This document shows positions 1-6,976 of a stretch of DNA of 32,489 nucleotides, piece by piece; the first letter of the stretch is position 1; every line of letters begins with the position of its first letter. This DNA is from an uncultured Clostridia bacterium (GTDB taxonomy: Bacteria > Bacillota > Clostridia > UBA1381), in the NCBI GenBank assembly GCA_944391225.1, contig CALXSS010000022.1, forward strand, positions 1-32,489. Direction: 5' to 3'. The translations under genes were made by a program, and so were the position numbers. The notes below the pieces were generated by a model, which was not told the DNA's origin, made no database searches, and saw nothing but the letters and a program-made list of their open reading frames with translations.

Positions 1-30
1 CAGGTTCATCAAGAATCTACTTGATGAAAA

Positions 31-70
31 TAAAAAGGATATTGCTTAATGTTGGAAGCTAAGCAATATC
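31..70 (-). terminator. Intrinsic terminator of the tRNA-Ser unit
   Basis: A perfect 11-bp inverted repeat (GATATTGCTTA at 38-48, its complement at 60-70) lies 40 bases beyond the CCA end of the first tRNA and is followed on the minus strand by a CCTTTTTA run. A weaker 8-bp stem (79-86/94-101) and a third 9-bp stem (5-13/20-28) flank it, so three hairpins stand in series after the tRNAs. Confidence 0.7.
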
Positions 71-109
71 CCAAAACCATACCATTCGTTTGAAATGGTA
101 TTAACAATG

Positions 110-200
110 TGGCGGAGAAGGAGGGATTTGAACCCTCGCGCCGGTTACCCGACCTACACCCTTAGCAGGGGCGCCTCTTCGGCCTCTTGAGTACTTCTCC
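110..200 (-). tRNA. tRNA-Ser (anticodon GCU)
   Basis: Read on the minus strand, a 7-bp acceptor stem (GGAGAAG/CTTCTCC) closes a class II tRNA with a long variable arm. The anticodon stem CGCCC/GGGTG holds the loop CTGCTAA, giving anticodon GCU, which reads AGC and AGU. The T-loop is TTCAAAT, the discriminator base is G, and CCA is encoded (complement of 110-112). The long variable arm is the serine identity feature. It is downstream of tRNA-Ser(UGA), and both probably share the promoter at 411-439. Confidence 0.95.
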
Positions 201-285
201 ATAAAAAATGCATACAGTTTGCCGGATTACTGCCTTTTCATAGGTAATCGAACTTGTATGCAGCACTCTCAATATCGAGTTTTAA

Positions 286-374
286 TGGAGGAGAGAGCGG
301 GATTCGAACCCGCGGACGGCGGAACCGTCACCGGTTTTCAAGACCGGCTCTTTCAACCACTCAGACATCTCTCC
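286..374 (-). tRNA. tRNA-Ser (anticodon UGA)
   Basis: On the minus strand, acceptor stem GGAGAGA/TCTCTCC, anticodon stem CCGGT/ACCGG with loop CTTGAAA (anticodon UGA, reading UCN codons), a long variable arm, T-arm GCGGG-TTCGAAT-CCCGC and an encoded CCA. The discriminator position reads U instead of the G usual for bacterial tRNA-Ser and present in its neighbour. It is first in a two-tRNA unit, about 40 bases downstream of a consensus promoter. Confidence 0.94.
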
Positions 375-410
375 AAGCTATTTAGTGGCTTTCGCTCACT
401 GACAAAAAAT

Positions 411-439
411 ATTATAGCAGATGTTTCATTGTTTGTCAA
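411..439 (-). promoter_or_regulatory. Consensus sigma-A promoter for the tRNA-Ser pair
   Basis: On the minus strand TTGACA (434-439), a 17-nt spacer and TATAAT (411-416) match the housekeeping consensus perfectly, about 36 bases upstream of the 5' end of tRNA-Ser(UGA). A perfect promoter suits a stable-RNA gene. Confidence 0.88.
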
Positions 440-616
440 TAGTTTTTTTCAAATTTTTTTATTTTTTTTACTTTTCTTCATCACAGTCTGAACTCATACA
501 GTTTTTACTATTAAACTAAACTTGTACGTTATAATATATGGGCAGGCTTTTACGCATAATCGATTATGTTTTGGAATATCGTTTAACCATGACATTCTTT
601 TTTTCGGTGATGTAAT

Positions 617-1327
617 ATGAAATTGAAATTTTCAAACTCATTGTTTTTCCTCCTTATTCTTTCGCTGGGATTGGCGGCGGTTTTGTTTGCTCTGCATAAC
701 AGATCTGTGCCGTCTTTCAATCCCGGCGACAGATACACAGTTGTGCTTGACGCCGGTCACGGCTCGCCTGACGGCGGAGCTGTGGGACCGGGCGGCACTC
801 TTGAAAAGGATATAAATCTTGCAGTAGTACTGAAATTACAGGAGATACTCGAAAGCCGCGGCGCCTCCGTTATACTGACGCGCTCTGACGACTCGGCAAT
901 ATATGATGAGGATGCCGACACTATACATGAGAAAAAAGTCTCGGATATGAATAACAGATTAAAAATAATCAACGGCAGCGGCGCGGATATATTTATATCA
1001 ATACATATGAACGCATTTTCGGATAAGACCTCGAACGGGCTGCATGTATTCTACTCGAGAAACCATCCTGAGGCGGAACCGATAGCCGAAGCTATTCAGC
1101 AAAGGATAGCAGAGCTTACAGGCGCTGCTTCTCACGCTGTAAAAACCGCCTCGGGCACACTGTTCCTTATGAAGGATCCCGTCCCCCCTGCCCTGCTCAT
1201 AGAATGTGGATTCATAACAAATGCGGAGGAGGAAAAACTGCTTGCGTCAGAGGAATATCAAGCTAAGATCGCTTACGCGATCGTTGATGCACTTGAAAAT
1301 AATATTCATTTCAGCTCCAATAATTAG
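617..1327 (+). CDS. cwlD: N-acetylmuramoyl-L-alanine amidase, CwlD-like
   Basis: An Amidase_3 family zinc hydrolase of 236 aa that cleaves the bond between N-acetylmuramic acid and L-alanine in peptidoglycan. Residues 8-26 form a hydrophobic signal/anchor helix, so the enzyme acts outside the membrane. The catalytic pattern is complete: H48 in DAGHG, E63 in TLEKD, H130 in SIHMNA, and general base E196 in LLIECGF. The length and single-helix architecture without SPOR, LysM or SH3 repeats match CwlD (237 aa in Bacillus), which helps make muramic lactam in the spore cortex. A housekeeping AmiC-type role cannot be excluded. The ribosome-binding site (GGTGATG) is weak. A TATAAT-like -10 occurs at 530-535 without a convincing -35, so a sporulation sigma factor is possible. 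No clear terminator follows. Confidence 0.85.
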   Translation: MKLKFSNSLFFLLILSLGLAAVLFALHNRSVPSFNPGDRYTVVLDAGHGSPDGGAVGPGGTLEKDINLAVVLKLQEILESRGASVILTRSDDSAIYDEDADTIHEKKVSDMNNRLKIINGSGADIFISIHMNAFSDKTSNGLHVFYSRNHPEAEPIAEAIQQRIAELTGAASHAVKTASGTLFLMKDPVPPALLIECGFITNAEEEKLLASEEYQAKIAYAIVDALENNIHFSSNN

Positions 1328-1449
1328 TTTTTTTCTCAATATATCAATCAATATATAGTATTATCGCTTAACAATATACAATTTTATGGCAAAATATACA
1401 CAAATCGGCTAAAAATATTAAAAAAATCACTCGTATGTATCAAAAACTA

Positions 1450-1479
1450 TTGACTTATACACATAAAAAGGTGTATAAT
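1450..1479 (+). promoter_or_regulatory. Promoter of serC-serA
   Basis: TTGACT (1450-1455), an 18-nt spacer and TATAAT (1474-1479). The predicted start near 1486 gives a leader of about 84 nt before the serC ATG. That leader is too short for a T-box, and I see no recognisable riboswitch in it. Confidence 0.8.
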
Positions 1480-1569
1480 ATAGCTTATAGACATAAATCG
1501 GGCTGCATATATGAAAAACAATTGACCGGCAGTCTGAATAAAGATCATAAACTTATGGAGGTTTTAATA

Positions 1570-2655
1570 ATGAGTAGAGTATATAATTTCTCGGCAGGTC
1601 CTTCAATGCTGCCCGAGGAGGTTTTGAAAAAGGCGCAGGAAGAAATGCTTGAATACGGCAGCAGCGGTATGTCAGTAATGGAAATGAGCCATCGCTCAAA
1701 GGATTACGATGACATTATAAAGGGCGCTGAAAAGCTTGTAAGAGAGCTTATGAACGTACCGGATAACTATAAGGTACTGTTTCTTCAGGGCGGCGGTTCA
1801 ACTCAGTTTGCAATGGTGCCGATGAACCTCGGAGTAAACAAGAAGGCTGCTGACTTCCTCATCACAGGACAGTGGGCAAAGAAAGCAGCAGCTGAGGCTG
1901 AGAAGTATATAAAGGTAAACAAAATTGCATCATCAGCAGATAAGACATTCTCATACATACCTAAGCCGGATGCATCTGAATTTTCATCAAAGGATGATGT
2001 GGATTACTGCTACATCTGCTACAACAATACTATTTACGGAACAAGATTCACAGAGCTTCCTAAGACTGAGGCAACTCTTGTTGCAGACATATCCTCATGC
2101 GCAATGTCGGAAGAGATAGACGTTACAAAGTTCGGTCTTTTATTTGCAGGCGCACAGAAGAACCTCGGTCCGGCAGGAGTGACACTTGTAATAGTAAGAG
2201 AGGATCTTTTAGGCGAGCCGCTTGAGGGAACACCGACAATGCTCACATATAAGGTGCATGCCGATGCTGATTCTCTTTACAACACACCTCCTACATATGC
2301 TATATACATCTTCAAGCTTGTGCTTGAGTGGATAAAGGAAAAGGGCGGCATTGCAGCGCTGCAGAAGATAAACGAGGACAAGGCTCAGATCCTTTATGAT
2401 TTCCTTGATTCCTCAAAGCTGTTCAAGGGAACAGTTGTAAAAGAGGATCGTTCGCTTATGAATGTGCCATTTGTTACAGGCGACGAAGAGCTTGATGCTA
2501 AATTTGTAAAGGAAGCAAAGGCAGCAGGGCTTGTAAACCTCAAAGGTCACAGAACAGTTGGCGGAATGAGAGCTTCAATATACAATGCTATGCCTGTAGA
2601 AGGCGTAAAGGCTCTTGTTGAGTTCATGAAGAAATTTGAACAGGAAAATTCCTGA
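1570..2655 (+). CDS. serC: Phosphoserine aminotransferase
   Basis: A class V PLP aminotransferase that converts 3-phosphohydroxypyruvate and glutamate to phosphoserine and 2-oxoglutarate, the second step of serine synthesis. The protein is 361 aa, the usual SerC length. It opens with the typical YNFSAGPSMLP. The PLP lysine is K197 in AGAQKNLGP, with the GGGSTQF segment at 74-80 and HRTVGGMRASIYNAM near the C-terminus. I placed the start at the ATG at 1570, after the Shine-Dalgarno ATGGAGG, because it matches the family N-terminus; an in-frame upstream extension to 1435 includes the promoter and is not translated. The same messenger continues into serA 20 bases later. Confidence 0.96.
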   Translation: MSRVYNFSAGPSMLPEEVLKKAQEEMLEYGSSGMSVMEMSHRSKDYDDIIKGAEKLVRELMNVPDNYKVLFLQGGGSTQFAMVPMNLGVNKKAADFLITGQWAKKAAAEAEKYIKVNKIASSADKTFSYIPKPDASEFSSKDDVDYCYICYNNTIYGTRFTELPKTEATLVADISSCAMSEEIDVTKFGLLFAGAQKNLGPAGVTLVIVREDLLGEPLEGTPTMLTYKVHADADSLYNTPPTYAIYIFKLVLEWIKEKGGIAALQKINEDKAQILYDFLDSSKLFKGTVVKEDRSLMNVPFVTGDEELDAKFVKEAKAAGLVNLKGHRTVGGMRASIYNAMPVEGVKALVEFMKKFEQENS

Positions 2656-2675
2656 TGTGAAAAGGAGCAATACTG

Positions 2676-3830
2676 ATGTATAAAATATTGACACTGAATA
2701 AAATAGCTGCGTGCGGTCTTGAAAGACTCGGCGCCAACTATGAGATAACAAGCGATGAAAATGCCGATGTTGACGGCATAATTTTAAGAAGCTATAAAAT
2801 GCACGACATGGAGCTTCCCGCTTCACTCAAGGCTGTTGCTCGTGCCGGAGCCGGAACGAACAACATCCCTATCGATAAATGCACTGAAAGGGGTATAGTT
2901 GTTTTCAACACTCCCGGAGCTAACGCTAATGCCGTTAAGGAGCTTGTTATAGCGGGTATGCTGCTCGCTTCAAGAGATATTATCGGCGGCAGCGAATGGG
3001 CTAACACACTTACAGGTGACGATGCCGCAAAGCAGGTAGAAAAGGGCAAATCAAACTTTGCCGGCGGAGAGATCAAGGGTAAGACTCTTGGAATAATCGG
3101 TCTTGGAGCTATCGGCGTGCTTGTTGCAAACGCAGCAGTAAGCTTAGGTATGGATGTTATTGGATATGATCCATATCTGAGTGTAAACAATGCGCTGCAG
3201 CTTAACAGACACGTACACTGTGTAAACGATCCAAAGGCTGTATACGAGGCTTCTGACTTTATCACTATCCATGTTCCGCTTATGGATTCGACACGTGATA
3301 CTATAAACAAAGAATCACTTGAAATAATGAAGGACGGCGTTGTGATACTTAACTTTGCCCGTGGCGGACTTGTAAACAATGCTGATATAAAGGCTGCGAT
3401 TGCAAGCGGCAAGGTAAAGAAGTACATAGTTGACTTCCCTGATTCAGAAACAGTTAATCAGCCGGGAATCATAGCTATCCCACACCTCGGCGCCTCGACA
3501 GAGGAGTCGGAGGACAACTGCGCTAAGATGGCAGCTGATGAGATAAGAGATTATCTTGAAAACGGAAACATTACTAATTCAGTAAACTTCCCGAACTGCT
3601 CACTTCCGGGCGGAAATGTAGGCAGGATCACTATCATACATAAGAACGTTCCAAAGATGATCGCTCAGTATACAGATGTTCTTAAGGGTATCAACATCTC
3701 GGATATGATCAACAAGTCAAAGGGTGACTATGCTTATACTATAATAAACACCGACCATGTCGTTACACAGGATATGGTGGAACAGCTCGAATCACTTGAG
3801 TCAGTTATAGCTGTAAGAGTTATCAAATAA
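2676..3830 (+). CDS. serA: D-3-phosphoglycerate dehydrogenase
   Basis: A D-isomer-specific 2-hydroxyacid dehydrogenase of 384 aa that oxidises 3-phosphoglycerate to 3-phosphohydroxypyruvate with NAD, the substrate of SerC encoded just upstream. The Rossmann motif GLGAIG (G142, G144, G147) lies in the middle. R229 in NFARGG, E258 in FPDSET and H270 in PHLGAST fit the Arg-Glu-His catalytic set. Residues from about 317 form a C-terminal ACT domain, the usual serine-feedback module. It is shorter than the E. coli enzyme and matches the short serC-linked type. The start ATG follows AAGGAG by a normal spacing. A strong terminator follows at 3845, so serC-serA is a two-gene operon. Confidence 0.93.
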   Translation: MYKILTLNKIAACGLERLGANYEITSDENADVDGIILRSYKMHDMELPASLKAVARAGAGTNNIPIDKCTERGIVVFNTPGANANAVKELVIAGMLLASRDIIGGSEWANTLTGDDAAKQVEKGKSNFAGGEIKGKTLGIIGLGAIGVLVANAAVSLGMDVIGYDPYLSVNNALQLNRHVHCVNDPKAVYEASDFITIHVPLMDSTRDTINKESLEIMKDGVVILNFARGGLVNNADIKAAIASGKVKKYIVDFPDSETVNQPGIIAIPHLGASTEESEDNCAKMAADEIRDYLENGNITNSVNFPNCSLPGGNVGRITIIHKNVPKMIAQYTDVLKGINISDMINKSKGDYAYTIINTDHVVTQDMVEQLESLESVIAVRVIK

Positions 3831-3844
3831 ATCAGATCATACGG

Positions 3845-3886
3845 GGCTGCTGCGAACTCGCTGAGTTTTGCAGCAGCCTCTTGTTA
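3845..3886 (+). terminator. Terminator of serC-serA
   Basis: GGCTGCTGC (3845-3853) pairs with GCAGCAGCC (3870-3878), with an inner AACTC/GAGTT stem, and is followed by TCTTGTT. It sits 15 nt after the serA stop. Confidence 0.8.
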
Positions 3887-4000
3887 TATGCTCCACTTTA
3901 TTGATTTTCACAATTAGTAAAAAAAGTGACAGATAATTTGTATAACTTGCAAAAAAAATCATAAAAATAAATAAAAACTATAGCCTTATTTCGTAAAATA

Positions 4001-4009
4001 TGATATAAT
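4001..4009 (+). promoter_or_regulatory. Probable extended -10 promoter for the zinc-ribbon operon
   Basis: TGATATAAT (4001-4009) gives an extended -10 (TGn-TATAAT) in a very A/T-rich stretch. No good -35 is found at 17 nt. Transcription from about 4016 would start directly before the stem-loop at 4021-4057. Confidence 0.6.
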
Positions 4010-4020
4010 ATATTTAGGAG

Positions 4021-4057
4021 TATGCAGCAAGCGGAAGGATCGTTTTATTGCTGCATA
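4021..4057 (+). other. Leader stem-loop upstream of the zinc-ribbon gene
   Basis: A perfect 10-bp inverted repeat, TATGCAGCAA (4021-4030) and TTGCTGCATA (4048-4057), separated by 17 nt. It lies at the predicted 5' end of the messenger, 45 nt before the start codon, and no U-tract follows. It could stabilise the messenger 5' end or bind a regulator. Confidence 0.5.
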
Positions 4058-4102
4058 TAAAGGCGCAGCCTAAAATATTCAATAACCGGGAGGGGTTTTA
4101 CC

Positions 4103-4603
4103 ATGGATGAATTTTTTGACAAATTAAAGGACGGAGCTAATAAAGCGAAGGACAATGCCGAGCGCTTGGCTAAAGAGGTTGCAAAACGAACACAGAACGC
4201 TATTACACATACAAAGCTGACTATTGCCGCAAATGAGCTGCAAAACAAGATCAAGGATGCGTATGCAGAAATAGGCAAGACAGTATATGAAAAGTACCTT
4301 GAGGGAACAATGGTTGATGAGGATCTTACCTCCTCCTTTGAACAGCTTGATAAGCTTATGGATGAAAGCGCTGTTATCCATGAAAAGATAGCTGAGCTGA
4401 AAAATTCTCTGAAATGCTCCGAGTGCGGCGCATACAATCCGACAGACGCTGACTATTGTATCAAATGCGGCTCTCACCTTGTAGCAGAGGCAGATGACAG
4501 TGACGACAGTGATTATGAAATAGACGAGGCATTCGCTGAGGCAGAAGCTGATGAAGATGATGATGAAGATATCATAATCATCAATCCTAAAAAGCCGGAA
4601 TGA
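4103..4603 (+). CDS. Helical zinc-ribbon protein with acidic tail
   Basis: A 166-aa soluble protein of unknown function. Residues 1-100 are highly charged and predicted helical/coiled coil. A zinc ribbon follows with C105-x2-C108 and C119-x2-C122 (CSECGAYNPTDADYCIKCG). The C-terminal third (about 131-160) is almost entirely Asp and Glu. There is no signal peptide or membrane segment. This layout, an N-terminal helix with a small ribbon, recurs in hypothetical proteins of Clostridia; no enzymatic motif is visible. The ATG follows GGGAGGGG closely. The next gene begins 13 nt after the stop and encodes an anchored coiled-coil protein, so the two may act together. Confidence 0.75.
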   Translation: MDEFFDKLKDGANKAKDNAERLAKEVAKRTQNAITHTKLTIAANELQNKIKDAYAEIGKTVYEKYLEGTMVDEDLTSSFEQLDKLMDESAVIHEKIAELKNSLKCSECGAYNPTDADYCIKCGSHLVAEADDSDDSDYEIDEAFAEAEADEDDDEDIIIINPKKPE

Positions 4604-4616
4604 TCAGAGGAATACA

Positions 4617-5417
4617 ATGGATCTGGATAAGTTAAAGAAAGCGGCAAAGGAAAAGGGTGCGCTCGCGCTGAAAAAATTGATCCGCGCCACAGAGCCCGTG
4701 GAAGAAGATGAAATAATTCAGGATGAGGCGCCGGAAAACATAGCAGAGGTTGAACAGCCTGAAAATGACACGGCGGAAAGCAGTGAAAATACTGTTTCAG
4801 GCGAGACACAGCGTTTTGATCTAAATGACATTCTGAGCAGACTCAAATCAGAGCCAGGCGATCAAACATACAGCGAGCCTGAGGAAACGGAAGCTGATGC
4901 AAATGTTGAGGAAGAAGTTGAGGAGAGCATCTGCGTTGAACAAACTCCCGAAAAGGAGGTTTCAGACATCACTGAGATAATTACAGCGGCAGTCAACGAC
5001 ATAAGAGCTGAGATAGACAAGGAGCTTGGCAGTACACGCGAGCTTATAAATGAAAGACTGAATGCCCTTGACGAGCAAACAAAGCGTTTGAACGACATTT
5101 ACGGCAGATTAGGCACTCTTAACAGCATAGTCGATAAAAATGCCGGAGAAAGCACCAAGTCGGCTATAAACATCAACGGGAAGCTTAACGCTCATGACGC
5201 GCGTCTGACTGAAATATCGAATTCGCTCGGCAGCGTTTCAAAGCTCAACGACAGTATATTTGATCTTAAAAATTCGCAGATGAACACAAAAAATTCACTA
5301 AGCGAGCTTGAAAGCTCATATACAAAGCTTAAAAGAAAAATGACGGCGGGCGTCACTATTATGAGTATATTATGCGCAATAGTAGTTATACTTGAGGTAA
5401 TGAACCTGCTTTCATGA
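4617..5417 (+). CDS. Coiled-coil protein with C-terminal membrane anchor
   Basis: A 266-aa protein I do not recognise. A short basic N-terminus (residues 1-25) is followed by a long acidic, probably disordered region (26-115), a heptad-rich coiled coil (about 118-240), and a single hydrophobic helix at 243-264 ending at the C-terminus. The topology suggests a tail-anchored protein facing the cytoplasm. The start ATG follows AGAGGA. It is the second gene of a two-gene unit with the zinc-ribbon protein upstream and ends in a strong terminator. No catalytic motif is visible. Confidence 0.72.
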   Translation: MDLDKLKKAAKEKGALALKKLIRATEPVEEDEIIQDEAPENIAEVEQPENDTAESSENTVSGETQRFDLNDILSRLKSEPGDQTYSEPEETEADANVEEEVEESICVEQTPEKEVSDITEIITAAVNDIRAEIDKELGSTRELINERLNALDEQTKRLNDIYGRLGTLNSIVDKNAGESTKSAININGKLNAHDARLTEISNSLGSVSKLNDSIFDLKNSQMNTKNSLSELESSYTKLKRKMTAGVTIMSILCAIVVILEVMNLLS

Positions 5418-5448
5418 TCAGCAAATAATGCGCGGTACAGCGGCGCAG

Positions 5449-5490
5449 CGGCAGCCGGCAGACACAGTCTGCCCGCTGTCGTTTTTATTG
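5449..5490 (+). terminator. Terminator of the zinc-ribbon/coiled-coil unit
   Basis: A long hairpin closes from 5449 to 5481: an inner GGCAGAC/GTCTGCC stem with an ACA loop, one C-C mismatch, then seven more pairs. TTTTTATT follows directly. Confidence 0.88.
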
Positions 5491-5551
5491 TAACACCGAA
5501 AACTGTAAATCTATGTAACCGATCAATTAAAACAGATTTGGAGGCTTTAAC

Positions 5552-6931
5552 TTGAAAACAAAGGAAATAGAAAAGGGGTATCTGTTCAGTAACAGCGATA
5601 TAAAAAAGCTTATAATACCCCTTATCATTGAACAGATACTAACGGTCTTTGTAGGAATGGTTGATTCAATGATGATCTCGTCCTGCGGAGAAGCGGCAGT
5701 GAGCGGTGTGTCTCTTATAGACACAGTAAATGTTCTTATTGTAAATATATTCACAGCGCTTGCCACAGGCGGCGCAGTGGTAACCGGTCAGCTACTCGGA
5801 ATGAAGAACAAACGGGAAGCGCAGCGCAGTGCAGACCAGGTCGTGCTGTTCACTACGTCCGCAGCGGTGCTTATAATGATAATACTCTACTGCATCAAGG
5901 GCTTTATACTTGGCACTGTTTTCGGCTCTATAGACGATGATGTTGAGGGCTATGCAAATACATACTTCATGATAGTATCGGCAGCTGTACCTTTCATAGG
6001 TATTTATAACGCTGCGGCGGCGCTGTTCAGAGCGCAGGGCAACTCAAAAATATCTATGAATGTATCCCTGATAATGAACGCGGTCAATATTGCCGGAAAC
6101 GCATTGCTTATCTACGGCTTTAAAATGGGAGTTGCGGGTGCGGCAATACCTACGCTTATATCGCGAATACTCGCAGCCGGAATAATGCTTGCGCGGCTTT
6201 CCGATCAAGAGCTGAAGCTGAGCATATCAAAGCCTTTCTGCTTCAAGCCCGACTTTTCCATGATAAAGCGCATACTCAGGATAGGAATACCTAACGCGCT
6301 TGAGAACTCGATGTTCCAGCTTGGAAAGATACTGACAATATCCATAGTCACGACCTTCGGAACAATGCACATAACAGCCAACGCGGTCTGTAACACTGTA
6401 GCCATGTTCCAGATAATACCCGGTATGGCAGTAGGTCAGGGCATACTAACGGTTGTGAGCCAATGTGTTGGCGCCAACGATTACAAACAGGCTCATTACT
6501 ATGTAAAAAAGCTGTTCAAGGTGCTGTATGCGTCAGCAATATCATTCAACATAGTAATTGTGCTTATACTTCCGCTTATAACTCGAGGTTACAATCTTTC
6601 TACTGAGACAGCGGAGCTTACCCGCCACATCATATGGTATCACACGATATGCGCGTGTACCTTCTGGTCTTTCTCGTTCGCGCTGCCGAACGCGCTACGC
6701 GCGGCAAACGACGTTATGTTTCCCATGGCTGTATCAGCCTTCTCGATGTGGGTGTTCCGTGTAGGCGCAAGCTTTGTTATAGCTAAAGGCTTTGGAATGG
6801 GAGCTTTCGGAGTATGGATAGCCATGACTATAGACTGGCTTGTACGAGGAATTTTCTTCGTATTCAGATATAAGAAAACTATATTGAATCGAATAACGCA
6901 TCCTGTAAACGCGGTGCTTGCGGATCTCTAA
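5552..6931 (+). CDS. MATE family efflux transporter
   Basis: A 459-aa multidrug and toxic compound extrusion transporter, predicted to have twelve membrane helices arranged as two MatE repeats. These proteins export cationic compounds or metabolites in exchange for Na+ or H+. Recognisable segments include the first-helix region IPLIIEQILTVFVGMVDSMM, AALFRAQGNSKISM and the second-half counterpart IGIPNALENSMFQLGK. The start is TTG at 5552, 7 nt after GGAGG; no ATG fits better. The gene stands alone on this strand between two terminators. The substrate cannot be read from sequence. It converges on the ABC-F gene and the two share one terminator. Confidence 0.92.
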   Translation: MKTKEIEKGYLFSNSDIKKLIIPLIIEQILTVFVGMVDSMMISSCGEAAVSGVSLIDTVNVLIVNIFTALATGGAVVTGQLLGMKNKREAQRSADQVVLFTTSAAVLIMIILYCIKGFILGTVFGSIDDDVEGYANTYFMIVSAAVPFIGIYNAAAALFRAQGNSKISMNVSLIMNAVNIAGNALLIYGFKMGVAGAAIPTLISRILAAGIMLARLSDQELKLSISKPFCFKPDFSMIKRILRIGIPNALENSMFQLGKILTISIVTTFGTMHITANAVCNTVAMFQIIPGMAVGQGILTVVSQCVGANDYKQAHYYVKKLFKVLYASAISFNIVIVLILPLITRGYNLSTETAELTRHIIWYHTICACTFWSFSFALPNALRAANDVMFPMAVSAFSMWVFRVGASFVIAKGFGMGAFGVWIAMTIDWLVRGIFFVFRYKKTILNRITHPVNAVLADL

Positions 6932-6976
6932 AAAACTGCTGCGGCAATCAATCGATTTTGCCGCAGCAGTTTTTTT
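6931..6976. terminator. Shared bidirectional terminator between the MATE and ABC-F genes
   Basis: A perfect 17-bp inverted repeat (6931-6947/6958-6974), A-rich on the left and followed by T7 on the right, works for both strands. The left edge touches the MATE stop codon and the right edge overlaps the ABC-F stop codon (6975-6977), so one hairpin serves two convergent genes. Confidence 0.92.

Noticed and set aside
219..491. Plus-strand open frame of 90 codons
   Set aside because: It runs antisense across tRNA-Ser(UGA) and the tRNA promoter, and its composition after residue 65 is low-complexity from a T-rich stretch.
530..535. TATAAT box as a sigma-A promoter for the cwlD-like gene
   Set aside because: No acceptable -35 is found at 16-18 nt spacing, so I did not list it as a promoter.
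1435..1569. 45-codon N-terminal extension of SerC
   Set aside because: It contains the promoter boxes, lacks a ribosome-binding site, and the family N-terminus begins exactly at 1570.
1486..1569. T-box or serine-responsive riboswitch before serC
   Set aside because: The leader is only about 84 nt and shows no T-box sequence, specifier stem or antiterminator.
2792..3427. Minus-strand open frame of 211 codons inside serA
   Set aside because: Mirror frame of a strongly conserved gene; no ribosome-binding site and no recognisable protein.
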